Source: Cryptobacterium curtum DSM 15641
GTDB taxonomy: Bacteria; Actinomycetota; Coriobacteriia; Coriobacteriales; Eggerthellaceae
Assembly: GCF_000023845.1 (NCBI RefSeq)
Contig: NC_013170.1
Location: 62,001-126,000, forward strand
Direction of reading: 5' to 3'
DNA length: 64,000 nucleotides
In this document: positions 51,406 to 61,619 of the stretch, piece by piece
Layout of the letters: every line of letters starts with the position of its first letter
How positions within the stretch are numbered: the stretch's first letter is position 1
Made by a program: the position numbers and the translations under genes
Notes under the pieces: generated by a model
What the model saw: only the letters and a program-made list of their open reading frames with translations
Told to the model about the DNA's origin: nothing
Databases searched by the model: none

Positions 51406-51939
51406 ATGGAAACAGAAATGGCTGAAGGCGTTTGTGTCGTAGCTGATCCTGATGTATGCATTGGATGTCGTACATGTATGGCGGCTTGTTTGGCGAAGCA
51501 TGACGTAATTGATGATGTTGCAGTTGCTCGCCTCAATCTAGTATCGACCCTTATGATTTCAGCGCCTGTCGCATGTCGGCATTGCGTTGATGCGCCCTGT
51601 GCAGCGGTTTGTCCGACCGAGGCGCTGTATCGCGAAGAGGGTGGACGAGTGGCCATTCGGGAAGAAAATTGCATCGGTTGTCGTAATTGCGTTATGGCAT
51701 GTCCATATGGTGCAGTTTCAGTTGTGATGCGCGATGTCACCACAAAACTTGGTGATCTAGTTATCGAGCGCCACGAGAAACCTACTGTAGTGAAATGCGA
51801 TCTTTGCGCAGACCGTCTTGGTGGTCCGGCATGTATCGAAGCGTGTCCGACAAAGGGATTGGTTTTAATCGATAAGGTAAAACTTCAGAATTACTCGCAG
51901 AATGAAAACCGCGCGACCTCTCAATCGAGCGTCGCTTAA
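51406..51939 (+). CDS. HydN/HycB-like four-cluster ferredoxin
   Basis: The 177-residue protein from the ATG at 51406 (GAGGAGGT 7 nt upstream; an upstream TTG is less likely) has four [4Fe-4S] motifs: CIGCRTCMAACL, CRHCVDAPCAAVCPTE, CIGCRNCVMACP and CDLCADRLGGPACIEACPT. It resembles HydN and HycB, the electron-transfer partners of formate dehydrogenase H. It would pass electrons from FdhF toward the hydrogenase module. It precedes fdhF by 94 bp. Confidence 0.9.
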   Translation: METEMAEGVCVVADPDVCIGCRTCMAACLAKHDVIDDVAVARLNLVSTLMISAPVACRHCVDAPCAAVCPTEALYREEGGRVAIREENCIGCRNCVMACPYGAVSVVMRDVTTKLGDLVIERHEKPTVVKCDLCADRLGGPACIEACPTKGLVLIDKVKLQNYSQNENRATSQSSVA

Positions 51940-52033
51940 TCAGTCGGTCATACGGCGGGGTGCAGACTTAAAAACACACCGTCTGATGAATAAGGAAGAT
52001 AAATATCGGGTAACGAGGAAAGAGGAGGAAAGC

Positions 52034-54247
52034 ATGGAGCGACATATGGCTGTCTGTCCGTACTGCGGTGCGGGCTGCAAGCTGGATCTTCTCGTTGATG
52101 ACAATGGTAAAGTTGTCGGTGCTGAGGGCCTTGATGGTGTTACAAACCAGGGAGAATTATGCCTCAAGGGCCTGCACGGCTACGATTTCATCAACGATAC
52201 AAAGATCCTGACGCCGCGTATCTATCACCCCATGATTCGCCGTACAAAGGGAGCACCCCTCGAGCGTGTCAGCTGGGATGAGGCACTTGATTTTACAGCG
52301 AAGAAGCTTACTGAAATCAAAGAAAAGTATGGTCCCGATTCGATCATGTTGACAGGATCATCGCGTGGACCAGGCAACGAAGCAAACTTCGTTATGCAGA
52401 AGTTTACTCGTGCTTGCATTGGAACAAACAATATCGATAACTGCGCTCGAACTTGACACGGTCCTACAGTCATCGGTCTGATGGACACAGTTGGCTCAGG
52501 TTGCATGAGCGTTAGCATTCCGGGCATGGAAGATGCCGAATGCATTATGTTATTTGGTTACAATCCAAGTGCTTCGCACCCCATCGTGTCACGCCGCATT
52601 GTGCGTGCCAAAGAAAAGGGTGCCAAGATCATTGTCGTCGATCCGCGCGTTATTGAAACAGCACGTATCGCTGACATCCATCTGCAGATTAATAATGGCT
52701 GCAATATTGCCTTCCTCAATGCATTTGCTAATGCTATTGTTACGGAAAATCTGCATGACAAACAATTCATCGAAGAGCATACGAATGGCTTCGATGAGTG
52801 GTGGGAAACCATCAAAAACTACACTCCCGAATCAGTTGAACACATCACGGGTGTTGACCCTGAACTGATGCGTCGTGCGGCACGTATGTATGCAACTGCC
52901 AAGACTTCCATTCTTGGGTGGGGCATGGGCGTTGCTCAGCAGAAGCAAAACGTTCCTACAGTTCATACGCTGGCTGCAATCGCTTGTATCTCGCATCAAA
53001 TTGGCAAGCCGAATGCTGGCTTAGCTCCGGTGCGTGGTCAGAACAACGTGCAGGGTTCCTGCGATATGGGTATGTTGCCTAACTTGTATCCCGGTTATCA
53101 AAAGGCTACCGATATCAAGGTTCGCGAAAAGTTTGCTAAGGCTTGGAATGTTCCGCTTGAACGTTTGTCCGATCACGATGGTTACAAGCTAACCGACGTG
53201 GGCCACAATGTGGATGAGGGTAAGGTTCATGCGTTCTACAACTTCGGTGAGGACCCCTTGCAGACTGAACCCGATGCGATTGATCTGAAGCGTCAGCTTC
53301 AAGACCTCGATCTGTTTATTTGCCAGGACATCTTCATGACGCAGACCACCATGCTGGCTGACGTTATCTTCCCGGGTACTAGCTGGGGCGAACATGATGG
53401 CGTCTTTACTGCTTCTGACCGTACCTTCCAGCGCTTTACTGCGGCGGTACCTCCAAAGGGAGAATGTCGTCACGACTGGCAAATCTTCCAGGATCTTTCC
53501 ACGCGTATGGGCTATCCCATGCACTACAACGACACGAAGGAAATCTGGGACGAAGTCCGCGAGCTCTGTCCGACCTTCTACGGGGCAACATATGAAAAGA
53601 TGGCGGGTGTGGGTCATGCTCAGTGGCCTATTCGCAACATCGAAGACGAAGGCACGCGCGATATGTTCCTTGGTGGTCAGTTCACAACGCCTGATCACAA
53701 GGCTGTCTTAATGGCTCACGATTGGGAGCCACCAACCGAGCTGCCTGACGATGAGTATCCACTCATTCTGTGCACCGTTCGCGAAGTGGGTCACTATTCT
53801 TGTCGTTCTATGACTGGCAACTGCCGCACGCTTGCAGTGCTTGCTGACGAGCCTGGTGAGATTCACATTCATCCTGATGATGCGGCAGCCCGCGGTATCA
53901 ATGATGGTGAACTCGTTCGTGCGCATTCGCGCCGTGGCGAAGCAATGACTCGCGCCGTGGTTGATCCTCGTATCAACAAAGGTACCGTTTACATGACCTA
54001 CCAGTGGTGGATTGGCAAGTGCAACAACTTAACGTTACATGCAGTCGACCCTCGTTCTCATACACCTGAAGATAAATTTAGTGCGTGCCAGGTCGATGCG
54101 ATAGAAGACCAGGTTTGGGCAGAACAGCGCTTACAGGAAATGTATGACCAGCTGAAGGAAGACCTTGTAGAGACGGCCTCTGCGCAGGATATGGAACCTG
54201 GCCAAGAGGCGAAACTTTCTCGTCAGACGGCTAACGCCATAGTCTAG
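52034..54247 (+). CDS. fdhF: Formate dehydrogenase H, selenocysteine-containing
   Basis: The frame runs from the ATG at 52034 (AGAGGAGGAA upstream) to TAG at 54245 through one in-frame TGA at 52454-52456. The local context NNIDNCART-TGA-HGPTV matches the E. coli FdhF site NNVDCCARV-Sec-HGPS, so TGA is read as selenocysteine, residue 141 (140 in E. coli), the molybdenum or tungsten ligand. The protein is 737 residues, with an N-terminal [4Fe-4S] motif (C8, C11, C15, C43), molybdopterin domains and the C-terminal dinucleotide-binding domain. It has no signal peptide, so it is cytoplasmic. It oxidises formate to CO2 and feeds the hydrogenase encoded downstream. A conceptual translation that stops at TGA would wrongly split it. 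Confidence 0.96.
52454..52489 (+). promoter_or_regulatory. UGA codon and bacterial SECIS element
   Basis: Right after the TGA, CATC (52471-52474) and GATG (52480-52483) enclose the pentaloop GGTCT (52475-52479), the same loop as in the E. coli fdhF SECIS that binds SelB. GTC (52461-52463) and GAC (52484-52486) can extend the stem below a bulge. Confidence 0.8.
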
Positions 54248-54256
54248 GGGAAATTT

Positions 54257-54292
54257 CATCCACACCCGGGGCAATAGCTTCGGGTGTGGATG
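54257..54292 (+). other. Hairpin between fdhF and the hydrogenase genes
   Basis: CATCCACACCC (54257-54267) and GGGTGTGGATG (54282-54292) form a perfect 11-bp stem with a 14-nt loop and no U-run. It may set message levels between fdhF and the hydrogenase genes. Confidence 0.55.
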
Positions 54293-54311
54293 CACTTCGT
54301 GAGGAGCGGAA

Positions 54312-54911
54312 GTGAATCGTTTTATTGCAATAAACCCTGATAAGTGCATTGGCTGTGGCACTTGTCGCGCGGCGTGCAGTGACGGCCATCGAGAGGTGGG
54401 GCTGCAGGAGGAACCGCGCTTATCCGTGGTGATGACCAGGGATATTTCAGCAGCTATAACCTGTCATCATTGTGCTGGCGCACCTTGCTTGGCTGTATGT
54501 CCAGTGAATGCAATCACGCGTGAGAATGGATCTATCCAAGTAAACGAGCAAACTTGCATTGGCTGCAAGCTGTGCGGCATCGTATGCCCCTTTGGTGCGA
54601 TTCATCCTTCAGGAACAGGCATCCAGGGTGTTGCGGGCATGGCAATGGGAACGCCGACGTATTCGAGAACACTTGATCCACTATTGCGGTGGGAAATCGG
54701 TGTGTACACCTGTGCGGTCAAATGTGATCTGTGCTCATACGATCCAGAGCATGGTCCGCATTGTGTGCCTGCTTGTCCAACAAACGCTCTGGAATACGTT
54801 ACAGAAGGTACTGCTGATGAATCAGTGCGTACCAAGCGCATTCAGACAGCTACCGATCAAGAAGTTATAAACGCTGAGATCAAAGCAGCGCGGAAGGAGG
54901 TTCAACGATGA
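54312..54911 (+). CDS. hyfA: Hydrogenase-4 ferredoxin subunit HyfA-like
   Basis: The 199-residue protein starts with GTG behind GAGGAG and has four [4Fe-4S] motifs: CIGCGTCRAACS, CHHCAGAPCLAVCPVN, CIGCKLCGIVCPF and CDLCSYDPEHGPHCVPACPT. It matches HyfA/HycB, the polyferredoxin that connects formate dehydrogenase with the hydrogenase core. Its stop overlaps the next start (ATGA), so it is coupled to hyfB. Confidence 0.9.
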   Translation: MNRFIAINPDKCIGCGTCRAACSDGHREVGLQEEPRLSVVMTRDISAAITCHHCAGAPCLAVCPVNAITRENGSIQVNEQTCIGCKLCGIVCPFGAIHPSGTGIQGVAGMAMGTPTYSRTLDPLLRWEIGVYTCAVKCDLCSYDPEHGPHCVPACPTNALEYVTEGTADESVRTKRIQTATDQEVINAEIKAARKEVQR

Positions 54912-56926
54912 GTGCAACTACCTTGTTTCTTACCTCAGTAGTGTTTTCCTGCGTAGGTGCCTTAGCTTCCATTCTTGCTATGCGCAACCAACAAGCATCA
55001 AAGGTAATTGGCTGTGTGTTCGGCATGGTTTCTGCTTTGTTCGGTATTGCTGCTGGTTGTCAGGCTATTGTTGGGACAGCTGAATGGTCGAGCGTTGTTA
55101 CTCCCTTTTCGTTTGCGAACTTCAGCTTGCTGCTGAACCCACTATCGGGGTTGCTTATGTTAGTTATATCGGTGCTTGCGTTTGCGGCATGGATATACGG
55201 CCTTAATTATTTCGATGAATACAAGGGTCAGGGCCTCGGTACAATGGGTTTCTTTATGAACCTATTTATCGCGTCCATGGGGTTTGTGATTTGCGTTGAT
55301 AATGCACTCTGGTTCTTAGTGTTCTTTGAACTGATGTCGCTGACCTCATACTTTTTGGTTATTGTCGAACAGAATGAAACGTCCATTAAAGGCGGTTTTC
55401 TATACTTAATTATGGCTCATATCGGGTTCTTTCTGATCATGATTGCCTTCTTTGTTATGGCTGGTCTTACCGGATCGTTTGAATTCCAGGCGTTCCGCAC
55501 TTCAGCATTCTCGCCGGTTATTTCATCGCTCGTGTTCGTGCTGTGCTTTATTGGTTTTGGGTGCAAAGCGGGCATGATTCCGTTTCATTCATGGCTGCCT
55601 CAGGCCCATCCGGCGGCACCGTCTAATGTGTCGGCCCTCATGTCGGGTGGCATGATCAAGATCGGCGTGTTCGGCATGGTTAAAGTTGGTCTCGATTTGC
55701 TGCAGAGCTCGCCGGTTGAACTGTGGTGGGGCATTTTGGTGCTTCTGTTTGGTGCAGTTTCGTCGGTGCTTGGTGTGGTCTACGCTCTGGCAGAGCATGA
55801 CATCAAACGTCTTTTGGCCTATCACTCGGTTGAAAACATCGGCATCATCCTGTTAGGTGTGGGTATAGGCTTCATTGGTGTTGCTGTAGGAAATCCCATC
55901 GTGGCAGTGCTTGGTTTTCTTGCTGGGTTCTACCATCTGTTCAACCACGCTATGTTTAAGGGTCTGTTGTTCTTGGGTGCTGGTTCGGTGCTCTATAGCA
56001 CGGGTACGCGCAACATGGAAAAGATGGGCGGCTTGGCACGGGTTATGCCTGTGACGGCTATGTGCTTCCTGATAGGATCACTCGCCATTTCGGCTATCCC
56101 ACCGCTCAATGGCTTTGTGTCTGAATGGTTTACCTATCAATCGATGTTCACCGCCGCTTTTGCGGGTGATGCTGTTATTCGCTTGTTTGCAGCGTTTGCG
56201 GCTGTGTCGCTGGCTATTACCGGTGCTCTTGCGGTTACCTGTTTTGTGAAAGCGTACGGCGTCACGTTCCTTTCTGCACCGCGCAGCGATGTAGCGCGTA
56301 ATGCTCAGGAAGTGCCAGGGCCAATGAAGTTCGCCATGGGACTTATCGCGTTCATCTGCGTATGCATGGGTTTGGGTGCTCCATGGGTTGCACCTATCAT
56401 GCAACATATTGCTGAGGCGACAGTACAAGCTCCGTCGCTTGGGGTAACTGCTGGTCTTGCCAATGTGAATGTTTCGACTGCTGGTGTGGTATCCACTCCG
56501 CTGATTGCTGTATTACTTATCGGATTGGTTGGCTTGGCTATCGGCTTGCGTGCACTGTTTGATAAGGGTGGCGTGGACGAGCGCGAAGATCCTTGGGCAT
56601 GCGGTTACCACCCCAATGCTCACATGCCAGTTATTGCTACGAGTTTTGCGTCGCAGGTCAACATGTTCTTAGGGCCTCTATACACGGCACGTGACGTTTT
56701 CTCTCGTCAAAGTGATCGAGCAACCGCTCTTTTTAATGGCACAGTTGAAGGCGCCAAGCGAATCGAGGGAATACCTGATAAATATTTGGTCGATGCGCCT
56801 GCGCGCTTCGTAAACTGGATCAGCGCCAAGGTGCAGAAGATCGAAGGCGGCGACTTCCGTCTGTACATTCTCTACATCGTGGTTGCTCTTGTTGTCCTTC
56901 TGGCCCTTGCGGTCGCGGTTAAGTAG
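54908..56926 (+). CDS. hyfB: Hydrogenase-4 antiporter-like membrane subunit HyfB
   Basis: The 672-residue membrane protein is of the NuoL/MrpA antiporter-like family. The conserved core (FFELMSLTSYFLV, GCKAGMIPFHSWLPQAHPAAPSNVSALMSGGMIK, given in part, and YALAEHDIKRLLAYHSVENIGI) carries the Lys, His and Glu residues used for ion movement. It ends in a long C-terminal extension with a lateral helix region and a final membrane anchor. Its length fits HyfB better than the shorter HycC. It is part of the membrane arm that probably translocates H+ or Na+ during hydrogen formation. Confidence 0.93.
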   Translation: MSATTLFLTSVVFSCVGALASILAMRNQQASKVIGCVFGMVSALFGIAAGCQAIVGTAEWSSVVTPFSFANFSLLLNPLSGLLMLVISVLAFAAWIYGLNYFDEYKGQGLGTMGFFMNLFIASMGFVICVDNALWFLVFFELMSLTSYFLVIVEQNETSIKGGFLYLIMAHIGFFLIMIAFFVMAGLTGSFEFQAFRTSAFSPVISSLVFVLCFIGFGCKAGMIPFHSWLPQAHPAAPSNVSALMSGGMIKIGVFGMVKVGLDLLQSSPVELWWGILVLLFGAVSSVLGVVYALAEHDIKRLLAYHSVENIGIILLGVGIGFIGVAVGNPIVAVLGFLAGFYHLFNHAMFKGLLFLGAGSVLYSTGTRNMEKMGGLARVMPVTAMCFLIGSLAISAIPPLNGFVSEWFTYQSMFTAAFAGDAVIRLFAAFAAVSLAITGALAVTCFVKAYGVTFLSAPRSDVARNAQEVPGPMKFAMGLIAFICVCMGLGAPWVAPIMQHIAEATVQAPSLGVTAGLANVNVSTAGVVSTPLIAVLLIGLVGLAIGLRALFDKGGVDEREDPWACGYHPNAHMPVIATSFASQVNMFLGPLYTARDVFSRQSDRATALFNGTVEGAKRIEGIPDKYLVDAPARFVNWISAKVQKIEGGDFRLYILYIVVALVVLLALAVAVK

Positions 56927-56936
56927 GAGGTGTGCA

Positions 56937-57866
56937 ATGACTGAGATCATTATCGCAATCGTTCAGGCTGTCCTGCTTACGCTCTTGGCCCCACTGTTTT
57001 CTGGAACAGCACGGTGGATGCGTGCGAAGATGCATACGCGTCGCGGCCCATCGCCTTTGCAGGACTACTACGACTTAATCAAACTTATCAAGCGTCAAGA
57101 CCTGCATACGAAGGATTCAAGCTTCGTATCACGCCTTATGCCACCGCTGTTTTTAGGAAGCATGCTTATCTTGGCATGTGGCATGCCTATGATCACACGG
57201 TTAAGTCCAGTTCCTGTACTCGCTGACATTATTACGATCATCTATTTACTAGCTTTGCCGCGCTTCTTCTTTGCGCTGGCAGGTGTGGATTCATCCGATG
57301 CTTATGCGGGCGTGGGTGGTATCCGCGAACTTCTCGTAGGCGTGCTTGTTGAGCCGTCTATGATGCTGGCGCTTTTTGTCGCCGCTTTAGCCTGCGGCAC
57401 TACTAATGTCGGGCTGATGGGCGCTCAGATTGCTGAAGGCAACGTGACTTCGCCGATTGCCGTTGTGATCGCGGGGGTTGCCTTTGCGATGGCCTGCTAT
57501 ATCGAACTGGGCAAGTTGCCTTTCGATGCTGCTGAGGCCGAACAAGAAATTCAAGAGGGCCCACTGCAAGAATACTCTGGTACTTCTCTTTCCATGGTCA
57601 AACTGTCTATGTCAATGAAGCAAATTCTTGTTATTAGTTGGTTTGTGGCCATCTTCTTGCCATTTGGTTCAGCAGCTACTCTTGCGCCGATGGACCTTCT
57701 GGTAGGTGCAGTGCTCTTCTTGGTAAAAATAACGGTTATCGGGCTTATTTGCTCCATCTTTGAAAACGTAGTTGCACGCGTGCGCTGGAAGCTTACGGGG
57801 CGCCAAACCTGGACGGTTGTGGGCGTTGCCGTGATGGCTCTCGTTTTCGTCGTGCTGGGAATTTAA
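56937..57866 (+). CDS. hyfC: Hydrogenase-4 membrane subunit HyfC (NuoH-like)
   Basis: The start at 56937 follows TAGGAGGTG; the upstream in-frame extension lies in hyfB. The 309-residue protein has about eight membrane helices and the NuoH/HycD signature: GPSPLQDYYDLIKL near residue 39, VLVEPSMMLALF near 137 and LGKLPFDAAEAEQEIQEG near 196. This subunit links the hydrophilic hydrogenase module to the antiporter-like arm. It is 10 bp after hyfB. Confidence 0.93.
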   Translation: MTEIIIAIVQAVLLTLLAPLFSGTARWMRAKMHTRRGPSPLQDYYDLIKLIKRQDLHTKDSSFVSRLMPPLFLGSMLILACGMPMITRLSPVPVLADIITIIYLLALPRFFFALAGVDSSDAYAGVGGIRELLVGVLVEPSMMLALFVAALACGTTNVGLMGAQIAEGNVTSPIAVVIAGVAFAMACYIELGKLPFDAAEAEQEIQEGPLQEYSGTSLSMVKLSMSMKQILVISWFVAIFLPFGSAATLAPMDLLVGAVLFLVKITVIGLICSIFENVVARVRWKLTGRQTWTVVGVAVMALVFVVLGI

Positions 57867-57881
57867 GGGAAAGGAGATCTG

Positions 57882-59336
57882 ATGTTGAGTACTACGCTTC
57901 CCCTCCTCTCCCTCGGCGCGGTAGCGGTGCCGTTTGTCACGGCGCTGATTATCGTGATGACTCCACAGCGTGCAGCCAAATGGCTGTGTATTACGGCAGC
58001 CGCGATATCCACGCTGTTTACGTTGCTTATCTGGGGGAACTTGGCTGCTAGTGGCCTTGATTCCATTACAGTGCCGTTAGCACAATTTGGATCTACGCAG
58101 GTTATCGGGCTTATTTTTGACAAAGTAAGCGTTATGTTGGCACCGTGTTTTGTGGGAATTGGTCTTCTGATTTCCATTTACTCGGTGGGCTACATGAATG
58201 CTGGCAACCGCGAGCATCCCGATGCGCCGCGTCGTCGTTTCTATGCGTTCTTCACAGTGTTTATTGGTGCGATGGCCGGTTTGGTGTATTCCTCGACGGT
58301 TATCGGTCAGCTGATGTTCTTTGAGATTACCGGTGCCTGCTCATGGGCATTGATCGGCTATTATGACACGCCAACGGCTCGCAAAGCAGCTATGAAGGCA
58401 CTTATTTTGACGCACATTGCATCATTGGGTTTGTATGCCGCTGCTGCCATTCTGTACATGAATACGGGCACATTCGAGACAACAGCCATTGCGCAGTTGG
58501 CCCCGAATGTAAAGATAGCTTGCCTGATTCTTATTCTGATTGCCGCTTGGGGTAAATCTGCCCAGCTACCGTTTTACATGTGGTTGCCTTCTGCTATGGA
58601 AGCGCCCACGCCAGTCTCTGCCTATCTGCATGGTGCCTCCATGGTTAAGGTGGGCGTGGCAGTATTTGCGCGTGCGCTAATCGGTGCAGGCCAAATCCCC
58701 GAAGTTGTCGGTTGGGTTGTTGTTATTGGTGGCATCTTAACCTGCCTGTTTGCTTTCCTGATGTATTTGCCACAGAAGGATATGAAACGTCTGCTGGCTT
58801 TTTCAACTATCTCGCAGTTGGCCTATATTTTCTTAGGTTTTGGTTTTTACATCTTTGGCAGCAATCTTGCTCTGTCAGGCAGCATCACGCATATCTTCAA
58901 TCATGCATTTACGAAGACCCTATTCTTCTTAATTGCTGGTGCCTTCAGTTACACAATGGGCACACGCATGCTGCCCAAGTTAAAAGGTGTACTAAAGAAG
59001 CGCCCTATTTTAGGTGTTGGGTTTGGTGTCGCAGCCTTATCGATCGCCGGCGCGCCGCCAATGAACCTGTTCTTCAGTAAGTACGTCATTTTCTGCGGCG
59101 GTATTGAGGCAGCTGAGCATAATCCCATTCTTATGGCGATTGTCATTATTGCTCTTATTGAGACAGTTGGTTGCTTTGCTTGGTTTCTCAAGTGGACCGG
59201 TGCCGTGTTACCGGGTGAGCCATCCGAGGTAGTTGAAGCCTCACAGCCGGTGCCTAAACCGATGGTCGGCGTGTTCATTGTGCTGATTATTTTGGTAATG
59301 TGCTCCAGCTTTGTTGCAGCCGGCTGGTTGGGCTAG
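57882..59336 (+). CDS. hyfD: Hydrogenase-4 antiporter-like subunit HyfD
   Basis: The 484-residue protein has about fourteen membrane helices of the NuoM/N type. The core includes FFEITGACSWALIGYYDTP, AAWGKSAQLPFYMWLPSAMEAPTPVSAYLHGASMVK (given in part), and LPQKDMKRLLAFSTISQLAY. HyfD is one of the two subunits that separate Hyf-type from smaller Hyc-type complexes. It starts behind AAAGGAG 15 bp after hyfC. Confidence 0.92.
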   Translation: MLSTTLPLLSLGAVAVPFVTALIIVMTPQRAAKWLCITAAAISTLFTLLIWGNLAASGLDSITVPLAQFGSTQVIGLIFDKVSVMLAPCFVGIGLLISIYSVGYMNAGNREHPDAPRRRFYAFFTVFIGAMAGLVYSSTVIGQLMFFEITGACSWALIGYYDTPTARKAAMKALILTHIASLGLYAAAAILYMNTGTFETTAIAQLAPNVKIACLILILIAAWGKSAQLPFYMWLPSAMEAPTPVSAYLHGASMVKVGVAVFARALIGAGQIPEVVGWVVVIGGILTCLFAFLMYLPQKDMKRLLAFSTISQLAYIFLGFGFYIFGSNLALSGSITHIFNHAFTKTLFFLIAGAFSYTMGTRMLPKLKGVLKKRPILGVGFGVAALSIAGAPPMNLFFSKYVIFCGGIEAAEHNPILMAIVIIALIETVGCFAWFLKWTGAVLPGEPSEVVEASQPVPKPMVGVFIVLIILVMCSSFVAAGWLG

Positions 59337-59345
59337 GAGTGAGCT

Positions 59346-59999
59346 ATGACTGGATTTTCGTTAGTTAATTTTCTGGGTGCGCTGTTGATTGTGACATCAA
59401 CAATGGTCGTGCTCACAAAGAAGGCCAAACCGACAGCGTTTGTATACGCTGTGCAATCACTGGTATTGGTAAGTATCTTTATTGTCCTTGGTGCAACAAC
59501 AAATTCGCACGAGCTCTTTACCTGGGCTGGTACCGCATTTATTACAAAGGTTGTTATCGTACCCGCCATTATCTGGTATCTTGCGAGCAAGGTGGGCGAT
59601 GCTGGTGCTAGTTTAGAGCCACGTATTACCCCACCGCGTGCCATTGTTTTGGTGGCCATCGAAGTATTTATTTGCTTCGTTGTGGTGCAGGGTTTCACGC
59701 TGCCAACAGCCTTCGAGGTAAAACCTGCATTGGCAATTTCTCTTGCCCACTTCTTTATTGGACTGACGTGTATTGTCACGCAGCGCAATATCGTCAAGCA
59801 GATCTTCGGATACTGCCTGATGGAGAACGGTTCGCATCTGACACTAGCTCTTTTGGCCCCTCAAGCTCCGGAGCTGGTGGAAGTTGGTGTCGCAACGGAT
59901 GCATTTCTCGCGGTCATCATCATGGCTGTGGTGGCATGGCGCATTTATCACGCCACGCATTCGCTTGATGCCGAAGAACTTATGGAACTGAACGGTTAG
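59346..59999 (+). CDS. hyfE: Hydrogenase-4 subunit HyfE
   Basis: The 217-residue membrane protein has about six hydrophobic segments; the second half resembles NuoK (HFFIGLTCIVTQRNIVKQIFGYCLMENGSHL, given in part, with a buried Glu). This matches HyfE, a membrane subunit found only in Hyf-like complexes. It starts 9 bp after hyfD. Confidence 0.9.
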   Translation: MTGFSLVNFLGALLIVTSTMVVLTKKAKPTAFVYAVQSLVLVSIFIVLGATTNSHELFTWAGTAFITKVVIVPAIIWYLASKVGDAGASLEPRITPPRAIVLVAIEVFICFVVVQGFTLPTAFEVKPALAISLAHFFIGLTCIVTQRNIVKQIFGYCLMENGSHLTLALLAPQAPELVEVGVATDAFLAVIIMAVVAWRIYHATHSLDAEELMELNG

Positions 60000-60009
60000 G
60001 TGGATTGCT

Positions 60010-61611
60010 ATGGATTTTTCTGCGCTCTTACTGACGCTCATAGCCGTACCACTTGTTGCTGGCCTGTTCATGGCTGTTTTGCCTTCCAAGGCAGTACCCC
60101 GTGTGGCATATGAAGCAATTCACCTGCTGTCGGTGACGGCGGCTTGTGTGCTTTCACTTGCGGTAGTGGTGCATGTTATGGCAGGTGGCAAACCAGTGGA
60201 TGCATTGGGGATGTGGTTACATCTCGATGCGCTCGGCAGTGTGTTTGTTGCTCTTATTGGTGTTATTGGATTTTTGACCGGCTTATATTCAGTGCCTTAT
60301 GTTCGCAACGATGTGGCTATAGGGCACATGAATAACGCGCGTGTCAAACAGTTTTACCTGTTCTTTAGTCTGTTTATTTTTACGATGCTTGTTGTTGCTA
60401 CGTCGAACAACATCATTTTGATGTGGGTTGGTATTGAAGCAACGACGCTCTCTACCGTGTTTTTGGTTGGCGCTTACGATGCGAAATTGTCGCTCGAGGC
60501 TGCTTGGAAGTACGTCATTGTATGTACTGCTGGCGTAGCGTTTGGTCTGTATAGCACGGTGCTTATTTATGCTAATGCTGCCGATGTGATGGCTAATCCA
60601 CACGAGGCCATTTTTATGACATCAATCATGCCGTATGCGACTCAACTTGACGGTATGCTCGTGCAGGTCGCATTCGTGTTTGCGGCTATTGGCTTTGGCA
60701 CAAAAGCGGGCTTATTCCCTATGCACACCTGGCTGCCCGATGCTCACTCTGAAGCACCGAGCCCTGTGTCGGGTCTACTGTCTGGTGTACTTTTGAAATG
60801 TGCCATGTTGATTATCATGCGCTTCTATATCTTGGCATGCCAGTCGATCGGGTCACAGTTCCCGCGCCTTGTAATGCTTATCATTGGTATTTTATCGGTG
60901 TTTATGGCGGCTCTTGCGGTGTTCTCGCAGGACGACCTCAAACGTAAGCTTGCGTATCACTCGTGTGAAAACGTCGGTATTGTAGCCCTGTTCTTAGGGT
61001 TTGGCGGCCCGCTGGGCATTGCGGCAGCACTGTTGCACTGCATTACTCACGGCTTTACCAAAGCACTGTTGTTCTGCATTTCGGGCAACGTATTAATGAA
61101 GTACGGCACACGTGATTTGAACAAGATCAGCGGTATCTTGAAAACCATGCCAGCGACTGGCGTGCTCATGTCCATTGGTTTCTTTGCTCTGGCTGGTTTT
61201 CCGCCGTTCGCTATGTTTGTTTCAGAAATAACAGGTATTACTGCGGGTGTTATCGAGGGACAGTGGTTCGTGATCGTTGTGTTTGTGATCGCGCTTACTA
61301 TTGTGGTTGCAGCTTGTGCTCATGTGGTTACCCAGGCAGTTATGGGTAAGGTGCCCGAAGGTATGAAAAAGGGCGATGTAAGTCCCGTGGCACTTATTCC
61401 CGAAGTAGTGTTAGTGGCGCTTATCCTGTGGTTTGGCGTTGCGATGCCTCAGCCGGTGCTTAATGGCATCGAACAGGCGACAGCTATCGTGCTACAGCAG
61501 GATGATACTGCGGCGCTGCACGAAGCTCCGCTGTTCCGCGATTTGTTTGCCACTACCGATGGTGCTCACACGCACGATCAGGCGATGCCGCCTGCGAGCT
61601 CGTCTAAATAG
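60010..61611 (+). CDS. hyfF: Hydrogenase-4 antiporter-like subunit HyfF
   Basis: The 533-residue protein is the third antiporter-like subunit, with about fourteen membrane helices. Key parts are MWVGIEATTLSTVFLVGAY, GFGTKAGLFPMHTWLPDAHSEAPSPVSGLLSGVLLK (given in part), and FSQDDLKRKLAYHSCENVGI. A polar C-terminal tail with His and Asp residues extends past the last helix. Three such subunits in one complex suggest a larger ion-pumping capacity than Hyc-type formate hydrogenlyase. It starts 10 bp after hyfE. Confidence 0.92.
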   Translation: MDFSALLLTLIAVPLVAGLFMAVLPSKAVPRVAYEAIHLLSVTAACVLSLAVVVHVMAGGKPVDALGMWLHLDALGSVFVALIGVIGFLTGLYSVPYVRNDVAIGHMNNARVKQFYLFFSLFIFTMLVVATSNNIILMWVGIEATTLSTVFLVGAYDAKLSLEAAWKYVIVCTAGVAFGLYSTVLIYANAADVMANPHEAIFMTSIMPYATQLDGMLVQVAFVFAAIGFGTKAGLFPMHTWLPDAHSEAPSPVSGLLSGVLLKCAMLIIMRFYILACQSIGSQFPRLVMLIIGILSVFMAALAVFSQDDLKRKLAYHSCENVGIVALFLGFGGPLGIAAALLHCITHGFTKALLFCISGNVLMKYGTRDLNKISGILKTMPATGVLMSIGFFALAGFPPFAMFVSEITGITAGVIEGQWFVIVVFVIALTIVVAACAHVVTQAVMGKVPEGMKKGDVSPVALIPEVVLVALILWFGVAMPQPVLNGIEQATAIVLQQDDTAALHEAPLFRDLFATTDGAHTHDQAMPPASSSK

Positions 61612-61619
61612 GAGAAGAT

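Noticed and set aside
52034-52456. Truncated formate dehydrogenase followed by a separate larger fragment from 52481
   Set aside because: Same reading frame, a single TGA at the known Sec position and a SECIS loop show one selenoprotein gene.
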